64,000 bases of DNA, taken from the NCBI GenBank assembly GCA_051960855.1, contig JBQCDV010000207.1, positions 1 through 64,000 on the forward strand, read 5' to 3'. Under the pieces are notes generated by a model. It was given only the letters and a program-made list of their open reading frames with translations. It was not told where the DNA came from and made no database searches. The position numbers were made by a program, and so were the translations under genes. Positions 27,169 through 34,524 of this stretch are shown piece after piece. The number at the start of each line of letters is the position of its first letter. Position 1 is the first letter of the stretch. The stretch is from JBQCDV01 sp051960855. Lineage in GTDB: Bacteria > Actinomycetota > Actinomycetes > JAJZTN01.

Positions 27169-27407
27169 GATCCGACGGTACTGCCCGACGGACCCGCTGC
27201 ACGGATATCCAGCCTCAGAGATTTCTGTCGTCCACATCCCGCTGCCCGCGTCAGCGCAGGTCAGGGCGGGAGGCGGGCCACGAATCCCCTGGCCTCCACA
27301 GCGGCGTGCACAGGGCCATCGACAGGTTCCCGCCGGACACGCCGCAGGCGTTCACACGCCGTCCCCAACCTTGTCCACAGGTGGGGATGAGAGTTTTCGC
27401 GAAGCCG

Positions 27408-27437
27408 TTGACGCAGCGCCAGCAACAGCCATAGCGT
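27408..27437 (+). promoter_or_regulatory. Sigma-A-like promoter TTGACG-18-TAGCGT
   Basis: TTGACG at 27408-27413 and TAGCGT at 27432-27437 are separated by 18 bp, a good match to a housekeeping promoter. The predicted start near 27444 is only about four bases before the 5' arm of the inverted repeat at 27448, as expected for a small structured RNA. Downstream transcription could also reach the DUF5679 gene at 27790. Confidence 0.45.
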
Positions 27438-27443
27438 CGCCTC

Positions 27444-27520
27444 CCGACGAAGCCCCCGGATAACCGGCCGGGCGCCCGCAGGGGAAGGCGGGCGACCGGA
27501 CGTGCGCCCCGGGGGCTTCG
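27444..27520 (+). ncRNA. Candidate structured RNA with nested stems
   Basis: CGAAGCCCCCGG (27448-27459) pairs perfectly with CCGGGGGCTTCG (27509-27520). Inside, CCGG at 27464-27467 can pair with CCGG at 27496-27499. An inner CGCCCGC (27473-27479) pairs with GCGGGCG (27488-27494) around an 8-nt purine-rich loop. Three nested stems directly after a promoter-like sequence suggest a small RNA or leader. I do not recognise it as a known riboswitch or as 6C RNA. There is no U-tract after the last arm. Confidence 0.35.
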
Positions 27521-27524
27521 ATGT

Positions 27525-27617
27525 CTGCCGACCCGCCTGTCCGCCGACTCAGCCTGTCTGCCGACCCCGCCTGTCTGCCGACCCCGCCTGTCTCCCGCCC
27601 CCGCCTGTCTCCCGCCG
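27525..27617. repeat. 17-bp imperfect tandem repeat, non-coding
   Basis: About five copies of a GCCTGTCTGCCGACCCC-like unit lie in tandem between the candidate RNA and the DUF5679 gene. The later copies change CTGCCGA to CTCCCGC. The repeat is not in a supported reading frame. Confidence 0.7.
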
Positions 27618-27789
27618 GCGGCTGCACACGCCGCGCGCGCCGCGATGCACTGCCGTGCTCGCCGTCTGCCGTAGGGTGACCTCCGATCGCACGGGTGACG
27701 GCGTCCCAGCTGGAGAAGCTGACAGCCGCACCCTGACCGGCAGGACCGGCCGATGGACCGGCTCAGACGTGACAACAAGGAGGGCCGAG

Positions 27790-27945
27790 ATGGCCGAGAC
27801 CTACAAGGGCGACGCGTACTGCGTGAAGTGCAAGGAGAAGCGGGAGTTCGAGGGCAACGTCGAGGTGACCAACGGTCGTCGCATGGCCAAGGGCACCTGC
27901 CCCGTCTGCGGCACCAAGCTCAACCGCATCCTCGGCAAGGCCTGA
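27790..27945 (+). CDS. DUF5679 small zinc-ribbon protein
   Basis: This 51-aa protein has two CxxC knuckles (YCVKCKEK and CPVCGTKL) with a short beta-rich linker, matching the DUF5679 zinc-ribbon family of actinobacteria. A zinc-binding role in a nucleic-acid or protein contact is likely, but no function is known. The ribosome site is strong: AAGGAGG, 5 nt before the ATG. A 13-bp hairpin follows about 85 bp downstream. Confidence 0.85.
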   Translation: MAETYKGDAYCVKCKEKREFEGNVEVTNGRRMAKGTCPVCGTKLNRILGKA

Positions 27946-28029
27946 CGCCGCCGACTACCTGCCCGCCTGCCGGCGTTCGCCGCGGCAGTGCGACAGTGCG
28001 GCTGTACGGCAGTGCGGCAGCTGCTCATC

Positions 28030-28059
28030 CGTGGGGAGAGGCACCAGCCTCTCCCCACG
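28030..28059. terminator. 13-bp hairpin after the DUF5679 gene
   Basis: CGTGGGGAGAGGC (28030-28042) pairs perfectly with GCCTCTCCCCACG (28047-28059) around loop ACCA. It sits between two plus-strand genes and probably ends the DUF5679 transcript. No clear U-tract follows. Confidence 0.65.
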
Positions 28060-28189
28060 CGCATGTTCCGCTCGCCTGCCGACGTCCACCTCCCGGAGCT
28101 GGTAGGCGCCCCGACCCGAACGTCGCTGCCCCTGCCGCGCCTGTGGAGAACCAGCGGGGCCACTGCCGCTGCTTTGACACGCTGGGCCG

Positions 28190-29233
28190 GTGACGGCACA
28201 GACGGCGACAGGACACATCCCGGCGAGCCCGGCAGCAGGTCCTGATCGACCGAGGGTCCGCCTGCGTCGGGGACTGCGGGTGGTCGAGCGCGGCGAGGAC
28301 GTCGTCGAGCTCGGTTCTGGACCCGGCGCCGTCGTGCTGCGCGGCCTCACCGCCGAGCAGCGGCAGGTGCTGCGAAGCCTCGAGCTGTCGGCTCTCACCC
28401 CCGACGAGATCAGTCGCCCGCTGTGGGCGCTCCTCGACGACGCCGACCTGCTCGAGGACGCGGGGATGGTCGCGCGTCAGCTCGCTGAGCTGCCGCTGTC
28501 CGCCGCCGAGAGAGCTCAGCTCGGTCCCGACCTGGTGGCCGCCGGCCTGACCTCCACTCCCGCCGACGGCGGGGTGTCGGTCATACGGGCCCGCCGCGCC
28601 GCGGTCATCGAGATCCGGGGGCTGGGCCGCGTCGGCGCCGTCCTGGCCAACCTGCTGCGAGGGTCAGGGGTGGGCACCGTCCGAGGAGCCGACGACGACG
28701 TCGTGACCAACACCGACGTCGCCCCCGGTGGCCACCAGGACAGCGACGTTGGAGAGGGGCGGCTGCGGCTGCTCCAGCCCGCAGTGGGTTCCCCCTCGCC
28801 TCACCTCGTCGTCGTCGTCGAGGACGGCGCCTCGCGTCGACTGGCGTGCGAGGAACTCGTCCGCGCCAGCCAACCCCACCTGATCGTGTCCGCGTCGCTG
28901 CTCTCGGCCGTCGTCGGTCCTCTCGTGCTTCCCGGCGCCACCGCGTGCCGCCGCTGCGTCGACTGCGCTCGCGGCGACCGCGACCGCGAGTGGGCTGCTG
29001 TCGCGGCCTCGGAGGAACGACTGGCGCCCTCGCCGCCGCCCGTCCTGCTGGCCGTGGCAGCCGCGGCGGTGGCGGCCGGGGAGGTCCTGGCGTGGGTCGA
29101 GGGGCGGACCTGCCCGAGCGTCAACGCCACCCTCGAACTCGGCCCGACGCTGCTCGCCGCCCGCAGGAGCTGGACGACTCACCCCCGCTGCGGCTGCCGA
29201 TGGTCCGTAGCGGAGGGACAATGGACCGTGTGA
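28190..29233 (+). CDS. Orphan TOMM cyclodehydratase/ThiF-like protein
   Basis: The 347-aa protein resembles the N-terminal (ThiF/E1-like) half of azoline cyclodehydratases. It has RGLRVVERGEDVVELGSG in a winged-helix-like start, a degenerate Rossmann-like core (AAVIEIRGLGRVGAVLANLL) and a probable zinc tetrad from ACRRCVDCARG and the C-terminal HPRCGCRWS. These enzymes bind a leader peptide and help cyclise Cys/Ser/Thr in peptides. No YcaO partner or precursor peptide is visible nearby, so its role here is unknown. GTG 28190 is the start. It overlaps the ABC1 kinase gene by 13 bp. Confidence 0.7.
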   Translation: MTAQTATGHIPASPAAGPDRPRVRLRRGLRVVERGEDVVELGSGPGAVVLRGLTAEQRQVLRSLELSALTPDEISRPLWALLDDADLLEDAGMVARQLAELPLSAAERAQLGPDLVAAGLTSTPADGGVSVIRARRAAVIEIRGLGRVGAVLANLLRGSGVGTVRGADDDVVTNTDVAPGGHQDSDVGEGRLRLLQPAVGSPSPHLVVVVEDGASRRLACEELVRASQPHLIVSASLLSAVVGPLVLPGATACRRCVDCARGDRDREWAAVAASEERLAPSPPPVLLAVAAAAVAAGEVLAWVEGRTCPSVNATLELGPTLLAARRSWTTHPRCGCRWSVAEGQWTV

Positions 29234-30561
29234 GCGACGTGCCCCGCAAGGCGGTGACCCGCGGCATCAAGCTGGCGTCCCTTCCCCTGGGTTTCGCCGG
29301 GCGCGCCACCGTCGGCCTGGGCAAGCGCATCGGGGGTCGTCCCGCCGAGATCGTCGCCGCCGAGATCCAGGCGCGCACCGCCGAGCAGATCTTCCGCGTC
29401 CTGGGCGAGCTCAAGGGCGGCGCGATGAAGTTCGGCCAGGCCATGAGCGTGTTCGAGGCTGCGCTCCCCGAGGAGGTCGCGGGCCCCTACCGCGCCACCC
29501 TGACCAAGCTGCAGGAGGCAGCGCCGCCGCTGCCCGCGCGTGCCGTCCACCAGGTGCTCTCCGAGCAGCTCGGCCCGGAGTGGCGCCAGCTGTTCGAGAG
29601 TTTCGATGACAAGCCGGCGGCGGCCGCCTCGATCGGGCAGGTGCACCGCGCGGTCTGGCATGACGGGCGCGCGGTGGCGGTCAAGGTCCAGTACCCCGGT
29701 GCCGGCGAGGCGCTGCTCGGCGACCTCGCACAGATCTCGCGCCTGGCCCGCGTCTTCGGATCCCTTGCCCCCGGCCTCGACATCAAGCCGCTGCTGGCCG
29801 AGCTGCGCGAGCGGGTGGCCGAGGAGCTGGACTACGAGCTGGAGGCAGAGGCGCAGCAGCGGTGCGCCGAGGTCTACGACGCGGACCCTGACATCGCCGT
29901 GCCGCACGTCGTCCACTCCAGCGAGCGCGTACTGGTGACCGAGTGGCTGGAAGGCACGCCGCTCTCGCGGATCATCGCCGAGGGCACTCAGGACGAGCGC
30001 AACCTCGGCGGCCGGCTCCTGGTCCGCTTCCTCTTCAGCGGGCCGCAGCGCGCCGGGCTGCTGCATGCCGACCCGCATCCCGGCAACTTCCGGATCCTCG
30101 AGGACGGCCGCCTCGGCGTGCTCGACTTCGGCGCCGTCAACCGGCTGCCCGACGGCCTGCCCGAGCCCATCGGTCCACTGCTCGCCCTCGCAATCGACGG
30201 GCAGGCCGAGGCCGTGCTGGACGGCCTCCAGGCGCTGGGCTTCGTCAAGCCCGACGTCCGCCTCGACGCCCAGCGGCTGCTCGACTACCTCTCGCCGCTT
30301 CTCGAGCCGGCGGTCGTCGAGGAGTTCCACTTCAACCGCGCCTGGATGCGAGAGCAGGCCCTGCGCGTCGGCGACCCCCGCTCCCCCGCCTACACGGTTG
30401 GCACCCAGCTCAACCTGCCGCCGGAGTACCTGCTGATCCACCGCGTCACCATGGGGGCTATCGGCATCCTGTGCCAGCTCGAGGCGATGGCTCCCTTCCG
30501 GCAGGAGCTGCTCGACTGGGTCCCGGGATTCGCGGAGACCTCCGAGCAACTAGCCGGCTGA
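29221..30561 (+). CDS. ABC1/UbiB (AarF) family atypical kinase
   Basis: The 446-aa protein shows the family hallmarks: the KxGQ motif in GGAMKFGQAMSVFEAALPEE, the Ala-rich nucleotide loop KPAAAASIGQVHRAV, VAVKVQYPG, LLHADPHPGNFRI and the metal-binding LDFGAVNRLP. Bacterial UbiB-type proteins act as ATPases in quinone biosynthesis; in this setting (Rv3197-like, beside whiB7) a link to antibiotic tolerance has been proposed in mycobacteria. ATG 29221 has GGAGGGA 4 nt upstream and overlaps the previous gene. A hairpin at 30562-30579 separates it from the converging zinc protein gene. Confidence 0.87.
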   Translation: MDRVSDVPRKAVTRGIKLASLPLGFAGRATVGLGKRIGGRPAEIVAAEIQARTAEQIFRVLGELKGGAMKFGQAMSVFEAALPEEVAGPYRATLTKLQEAAPPLPARAVHQVLSEQLGPEWRQLFESFDDKPAAAASIGQVHRAVWHDGRAVAVKVQYPGAGEALLGDLAQISRLARVFGSLAPGLDIKPLLAELRERVAEELDYELEAEAQQRCAEVYDADPDIAVPHVVHSSERVLVTEWLEGTPLSRIIAEGTQDERNLGGRLLVRFLFSGPQRAGLLHADPHPGNFRILEDGRLGVLDFGAVNRLPDGLPEPIGPLLALAIDGQAEAVLDGLQALGFVKPDVRLDAQRLLDYLSPLLEPAVVEEFHFNRAWMREQALRVGDPRSPAYTVGTQLNLPPEYLLIHRVTMGAIGILCQLEAMAPFRQELLDWVPGFAETSEQLAG

Positions 30562-30579
30562 GGCCGCGCCTCCGCGGTC
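30562..30579. terminator. Hairpin between converging genes
   Basis: Arms 30562-30568 and 30573-30579 pair over 7 bp (one G-U) around a 4-nt loop. It lies exactly between the stop of the ABC1 kinase gene and the stop of the minus-strand zinc protein gene, so it could end both transcripts. Confidence 0.45.
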
Positions 30580-30781
30580 ACCACCAGGCCTGGTCGAGCC
30601 GGCCTTCGATGCTGCGCAGGTGCTCCCGGGTGCACGCCGGGCACAGCAGATCCTGCCGTCCCGGCTGGTCGCGCAGGACGCTCCACGCGTGCAGCGCGAG
30701 CAGAGCCGGCCGATCGGACTCGCTCACCTGCTGGGTCTCGGGCGGCTCGGCGGCGCCGCATCGGGCGCAGGTGGCGACCAT
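30578..30781 (-). CDS. Small zinc-ribbon protein
   Basis: The 67-aa protein has two CxxC pairs, CARCG at residues 5-9 and CPACTREH near 47-54, and therefore likely binds one zinc. The middle segment (LALHAWSVLRDQPGRQDLL) is helical. The ATG 30781 follows a purine-rich GGGAAGGATGGGGGC stretch. No function is known; such small proteins often accompany the whiB7 locus in actinobacteria, as far as I recall. Confidence 0.7.
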   Translation of the reverse strand: MVATCARCGAAEPPETQQVSESDRPALLALHAWSVLRDQPGRQDLLCPACTREHLRSIEGRLDQAWW

Positions 30782-30812
30782 GCCCCCATCCTTCCCTGGC
30801 AGAGACGACAGC

Positions 30813-30859
30813 GGGCGCGGACGGACGCCGGCAGGAGTGCCGCCGGTCCGCCCGCGCCC
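30813..30859. terminator. Extended hairpin downstream of whiB7 region
   Basis: GGGCGCGGACGGAC (30813-30826) pairs with GTCCGCCCGCGCCC (30846-30859) over 14 bp with one mismatch, and the loop contains an inner 4-bp GGCA/TGCC stem. It lies after the small basic protein gene and before the zinc protein gene, all on the minus strand, and probably ends the whiB7 transcript. Confidence 0.55.
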
Positions 30860-30903
30860 GGCAGGTCACAGGGGGCAGGTCACAAGGGCCGGTCCGATCT
30901 CGC

Positions 30904-31077
30904 TCAGTACATGCTCGCCGCACTCAGGGCACGACGGGCACGAGCACTGGCGGTCTCGGCTCGGCGGACTGCTCGCTTGGCGACAAGCAGGCGCCGGGCC
31001 TGGCGACTTCGCTCCGCTTCCCGCAGTCGTGACTGCATATTGGCGCGGGCGAGGTCCTCGTGCAGAAGCTGGTGCAT
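30904..31077 (-). CDS. Small basic helical protein downstream of whiB7
   Basis: The 57-aa product is Arg/Ala-rich and predicted helical: MHQLLHEDLARANMQSRLRE at the start and RRAETASARARRALSA at the end. Its pattern (MHxLLHxDLARA) is like short uncharacterised actinobacterial proteins I have seen near regulators. ATG 31077 has GGAG 8 nt upstream. It lies 92 bp downstream of whiB7 in the same direction, so it may share its transcript. Function unknown. Confidence 0.6.
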   Translation of the reverse strand: MHQLLHEDLARANMQSRLREAERSRQARRLLVAKRAVRRAETASARARRALSAASMY

Positions 31078-31169
31078 GGCTGTACTCCGGTCTTGGTAGC
31101 CCGTCGACGGGACGTCGCGGGCGGTGGCAACGGGAAAGGGGTGGAGGGACAGAGAGGGCAGCAGGAGGC

Positions 31170-31448
31170 TCATGCCGCCACCTCGGTCTTGCGCGGGCGC
31201 CCGCGGGGGCGCTTGCGGGGGACGACGACGCCCTGGTTGAACAGCTCGCCGCCCCAGACGCCCCACGGCTCCTGCCGCTGAAGCGCGCCCAGCAGGCAGG
31301 CGTCAACAGCAGGGCACGTACGGCACAGGGCCTTGGCGAACTCAACGTCGTCGGGGGTCTCGGCGAAGAAGAGCTCCGGGTCGTAGCTGCGACACGGGAG
31401 TCCGTCCTCGATGCGTGATAGCTCGTCGCACAGAGCTGCGAGCTGCAC
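31170..31448 (-). CDS. whiB7: WhiB7-type iron-sulfur transcription factor
   Basis: The 92-aa protein has the four Cys of WhiB proteins (C19, C42, C45, C51; CRTC is the CxxC) that hold a 4Fe-4S cluster, the EPWGVWGGE turn at 60-68, and a C-terminal AT-hook RPRGRPRK at 80-87 that is diagnostic of WhiB7. It activates intrinsic resistance genes by binding the sigma-A subunit and AT-rich DNA beside the -35 element. A GTG at 31457 also opens the frame, but a perfect AGGAGGTGA site lies 5 nt before GTG 31448, which fixes the start there. The leader is described separately. Confidence 0.93.
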   Translation of the reverse strand: MQLAALCDELSRIEDGLPCRSYDPELFFAETPDDVEFAKALCRTCPAVDACLLGALQRQEPWGVWGGELFNQGVVVPRKRPRGRPRKTEVAA

Positions 31449-31574
31449 GGCGGTCACCTCCTGCAGGTGGGTTGTCGGGGCTGGTTCGGTCTCGGTCGAA
31501 CCGGCTGGCTGCCGGATCGTCGGCGATGGATCCGGGAGCGCTGCCCTCGTGCCGGCCAGAGAAGGGGCCGGACA

Positions 31575-31614
31575 AACAACGAGGCCGCGGATCCCGAGTC
31601 GGGTTCCGCGGCCT
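31575..31614 (-). terminator. Attenuator-like intrinsic terminator in whiB7 leader
   Basis: On the minus strand AGGCCGCGGAACCCG pairs with CGGGATCCGCGGCCT (arms 31600-31614 and 31582-31596): 15 bp with a single mismatch and a 3-nt loop. It is followed by CGTTGTTTGT, a T-rich tract. It begins 24 nt after the stop of the 70-codon leader ORF and 134 nt before whiB7, so whiB7 expression requires read-through. Confidence 0.75.
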
Positions 31615-31637
31615 GGGCCTGCAGGTCTGAGAGGTCT

Positions 31638-31850
31638 CTAGACCGGAGGACTCCAGGTGCGAACACCCGGGTCGAACTGCGGGGCATCGGTGAAACGGAT
31701 GCCCGCGGGCGCGCCGGTGAGAGGCGCGACGACAGGAGCCACAAAGGCGCCAGTGCTGGCGACGCAGTAGACCTTCACGCCGGAGGCGACACGAGTCGCG
31801 GCGGCAGCCATCAGCTGCGAACGCTGAGCGGTGGAAATCGTCGTCGACAT
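31638..31850 (-). CDS. 70-codon ORF in the whiB7 leader
   Basis: The 70-aa product begins MSTTISTAQRSQLMAAAATR, has a hydrophobic Val/Ala/Pro middle and ends RTWSPPV. I do not recognise a protein family. ATG 31850 has a perfect AGGAGGTGA ribosome site 4 nt upstream, the same site as whiB7 itself. It lies between the WhiB7-type promoter and the terminator hairpin. By analogy with the short upstream ORFs of mycobacterial and Streptomyces whiB7 leaders, stalling of ribosomes here may control termination. It may also be a functional small protein. Confidence 0.65.
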   Translation of the reverse strand: MSTTISTAQRSQLMAAAATRVASGVKVYCVASTGAFVAPVVAPLTGAPAGIRFTDAPQFDPGVRTWSPPV

Positions 31851-31921
31851 TGCGTCACCTCCTAGGTCGTGGATGTCGGCTTGCCAACCGAGCATGGTCC
31901 GGCGCGGTGCCGGTGAGAAGG

Positions 31922-31961
31922 AGAGTAGGCCCTGGCCGTTGTCAGCGGCAACCATATTTTT
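31922..31961 (-). promoter_or_regulatory. WhiB7-type promoter (AT-rich element, -35, -10)
   Basis: On the minus strand AAAAATAT (31961-31954) is separated by GG from TTGCCG (31951-31946), followed after 18 bp by TACTCT (31927-31922). An AT-rich stretch a few bases upstream of the -35 is the known feature of WhiB7-activated sigma-A promoters. The start site is predicted near 31915, about 65 nt before the leader ORF and 467 nt before whiB7. Confidence 0.65.
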
Positions 31962-31992
31962 CGACAGTTACTCGATCGAGATCTTGTGGAGA

Positions 31993-34098
31993 TTACGAGG
32001 CTGTCGTCCCGGCGACGAGCGCGAGGACGTCCTCGCCGAACTTCTCCAGCTTCGCCGCTCCCACTCCAGACACCGCGGACAGCGCACACCGGTCCGCGGG
32101 CCGACGCTCGGCGATGGCCAGCAGCGTCGCGTCGGTGAAGACCACGAAGGCGGGCACGCTGGCGGCCTTGGCCGTGGCGGTACGCCATTCCCGCAGCCGC
32201 TCCAGCAGCGCGAGGTCGACGTCGCCGGGGCACTGCGGGCAGCGGCCGAGCTTGCGGGAGACCCCGTCGGGCAGCAGCGCGCCGCACGACCGGCAGGTGG
32301 CCGGACGCCGTTCGACAGTCGAGCGCGAACGTCGCCCGCGCGCGGCCCCCGTGGCGCCTGGGCGCGGCCGCGACTCAGACTCCGACTCCGACTCCGGCAG
32401 CAGCGGCGCCAGGAACCGGCTGGGGCGGCGGTTGGCGGGACCACCCGGGGTGCGAGCGGTCGTCCAGCTCAGCTGGAGCCGGCGTCGCGCCCGCGTGACA
32501 CCGACGTAGAGCAGCCGCCGCTCCTCCTCGATCGCCGCAGCGGTCTGCGCGTGAGAGATCGGCAGCAGCCCTTCGCCCACTCCCACGAGGTAGACCTCGT
32601 CCCACTCCAGGCCCTTCGCGGCGTGCAGGCTGGCGAGTGTGACGCCCTCGACAGCGGGCGCGTGCGCGCTCGCGGCGCGCTCGGCCAGCTCTGCGACGTA
32701 GTCGGCGAACGTCGCGGCCGGAGCTGCGGCCTGCAGCTCCTCGGCCAGGCGCACCAGGGCGGACAGCGACTCCCACCGCTCCCGAGCCGGGCCCGCCGCT
32801 GGCGGCTCATCCGCCGACCAGCCCGACGACGAGAGCACGTCGCGGACGGCGGCGACCAGCGACGGCCCCTCTGGCGCCGTGGCGCCCCGGGCGGCGCCGC
32901 GCAGCAGGACCAGAGCCTGGCGCACCTCGGGCCGCTCCCAGAAGCGTTCGGTGCCGCGCAGCACAAACGGCACGTTGACGTCGGTGAGGGCCTCTTCGAG
33001 GCTCTGGGACTGGGCGTTGGTCCGGAAGAGCACGGCGACCTGCGAGGCCGGGACCCCCTCGGCGACGCGTCGTGCGATGTCGGCCGCTACCCCCCGGGCC
33101 TCGGCGACCTCGTCGGCGAAGGACAGCACGCGCGGCTCGGGTCCGTCGGCAACGACGCTGCGCAGCGCCACCCCACCGTGCTGCCGGCTCGGCAGCACCG
33201 CGTTGGCCGCGGCCACGATCTGCGGCGTGCAGCGGTAGCTGCGGACCAGTCGCACGACCTGTGCCCCCGGGTGACGCTCCTGGAAACCGAGCAGATATCT
33301 CGGGTCGGCTCCGGCGAAGGAGTAGATCGTCTGGCCCGGATCGCCCACCACGGTGAGGTCGTGGCGGCCGGCCAGCCACTGCTCGAGCAGCTGCTGCTGC
33401 AGGGCCGAGACGTCCTGGTACTCGTCCACGACGAAGGTGGTGTACTGCGCCGTCACCTCCCGGCGGACGTCGGGATAGTCGGCGAGCAGCCCGATCGTGA
33501 GCAGCAGGACGTCCTCGAAGTCCATGAGGCCGCGATCGCGCTTGACCTCCTCGTAGCCCTCGAGAACCGTCTGCACCCGGGGCAGCTCCCAGCCGGGCGG
33601 AGCGGTGCGCCGAGCTGCGGCGGCCGCCTCCGCGTAGCCCTCGACCGGCACGAGCGCGGACTTGCGCCACTCGACCTCGGCGGCGAGATCGCGCAGGACG
33701 GTGCGGTCGCTGCGCAGCGCCGCACGCGAGCATGCCTCTGCGAGGACCGGGAGTTTGGAGTCCACCAGGCGTGGGGGCGGCGAGCCAACCGCCCGCGGCC
33801 AGAAGAACTGCAGCTGGCGCAGCGCCGCCGCGTGGAAGGTGCGGGCCTGGACGCCTCCGACATCCATCGCCCGCAGCCGGCCGCGCATCTCGCCAGCAGC
33901 GCGGGCGGTGAACGTGACCGCGAGCACGGAGGTCGGAGCAACCTGGTCGGTGAGGACGGCGTGGGCGATGCGAGCGGTAATCGCGCGGGTCTTGCCCGTG
34001 CCGGCGCCGGCGAGCACGCACAGCGGGCCGGCGGGCGCGGTCGCCACCTGCCGCTGCTCGGGGTCCAGGCTGGCGAGCAGGTCCTGCGACGGCGTCAC
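31993..34098 (-). CDS. uvrD2: UvrD2-type ATP-dependent DNA helicase with HRDC domain
   Basis: The 701-aa SF1A helicase has Walker A (LAGAGTGKTRA), VDEYQDVSA (motif II), GDPGQTIYSFAGAD (motif III), LVRSYRC (motif IV), TLASLHAAKGLEWDEVYLVG and VGVTRARRRL (V-VI). After a Ser/Glu-rich linker it carries a four-Cys zinc module (CRSCG and CPQC) and an HRDC domain (about 620-700). This is the layout of mycobacterial UvrD2, an essential repair helicase there. GTG 34098 matches the family N-terminus (GLDPEQRQAV-like start); an upstream ATG 34242 adds a non-conserved Pro-rich stretch. Confidence 0.9.
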   Translation of the reverse strand: MTPSQDLLASLDPEQRQVATAPAGPLCVLAGAGTGKTRAITARIAHAVLTDQVAPTSVLAVTFTARAAGEMRGRLRAMDVGGVQARTFHAAALRQLQFFWPRAVGSPPPRLVDSKLPVLAEACSRAALRSDRTVLRDLAAEVEWRKSALVPVEGYAEAAAAARRTAPPGWELPRVQTVLEGYEEVKRDRGLMDFEDVLLLTIGLLADYPDVRREVTAQYTTFVVDEYQDVSALQQQLLEQWLAGRHDLTVVGDPGQTIYSFAGADPRYLLGFQERHPGAQVVRLVRSYRCTPQIVAAANAVLPSRQHGGVALRSVVADGPEPRVLSFADEVAEARGVAADIARRVAEGVPASQVAVLFRTNAQSQSLEEALTDVNVPFVLRGTERFWERPEVRQALVLLRGAARGATAPEGPSLVAAVRDVLSSSGWSADEPPAAGPARERWESLSALVRLAEELQAAAPAATFADYVAELAERAASAHAPAVEGVTLASLHAAKGLEWDEVYLVGVGEGLLPISHAQTAAAIEEERRLLYVGVTRARRRLQLSWTTARTPGGPANRRPSRFLAPLLPESESESESRPRPGATGAARGRRSRSTVERRPATCRSCGALLPDGVSRKLGRCPQCPGDVDLALLERLREWRTATAKAASVPAFVVFTDATLLAIAERRPADRCALSAVSGVGAAKLEKFGEDVLALVAGTTAS

Positions 34099-34280
34099 TC
34101 CGCCAGTCTCCCAGCCCGCGTCCGCGCCCTCCGCGGTTATCCCCTGCCATGCTGGCGGGAAGAGAGGTCGTGACGGGGGGGCGGAGCCCGCCGGTGCCGG
34201 ATTAGAACGCCGGTCGCGCGGGTTGCTCTCCGGTGACAGCAACGGGCGCGGCAGTCGCCGCCTGAGCAGAGGAGCGTCCT

Positions 34281-34523
34281 GTGGGTGCCTCGATCACGAT
34301 GTACAGCACGAGCTGGTGTGGCTACTGCCGACGGCTGAAGAGCCAGCTCGAGCGTGAGGGCATCGGCTACGACGAGGTCAACATCGAGGAGCACCCCGAC
34401 GCCGCCGCCCTGGTCGAAAAGATCAACAACGGCAACCAGACAGTGCCCACCGTGGTCTTCCCTGACGGCAGCGCCATGACCAATCCCTCGCTCATCCAGG
34501 TCAAGGACAAGCTCGGCGTCTGA
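34281..34523 (+). CDS. mrx1: Mycoredoxin (glutaredoxin-like)
   Basis: The 80-aa thioredoxin-fold protein has active-site CGYC at residues 13-16 (STSWCGYCRR) and TVPTVVFPDG with the conserved cis-Pro, typical of mycoredoxin-1. It reduces mixed disulfides between proteins and mycothiol. The GTG start has AGAGGAG 7 nt upstream. It is divergent from uvrD2 and stops 1 nt before the stop of the converging nudC. Confidence 0.9.
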   Translation: MGASITMYSTSWCGYCRRLKSQLEREGIGYDEVNIEEHPDAAALVEKINNGNQTVPTVVFPDGSAMTNPSLIQVKDKLGV

Positions 34524-34524
34524 G

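Larger units (their letters stand above)
27169..27789. other. 621-bp intergenic region with structured elements
   Basis: No convincing gene lies here; the open frames on both strands are repetitive and lack ribosome sites. The stretch holds a TTGACG/TAGCGT promoter-like pair (27408-27437), a nested 12-bp inverted repeat directly after it (27448-27520), a 17-bp imperfect tandem repeat (27525-27617) and the ribosome site of the small zinc-ribbon gene (27778-27784). Confidence 0.6.

Noticed and set aside
27444..27520. Known riboswitch or 6C RNA
   Set aside because: The stem order and loops do not fit the c-di-AMP, cobalamin or 6C patterns I know; kept only as an unnamed candidate.
27251..27778. 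Minus-strand frames of 90-175 codons in the intergenic region
   Set aside because: They translate the tandem repeats into low-complexity Gly/Arg peptides and lack ribosome sites.
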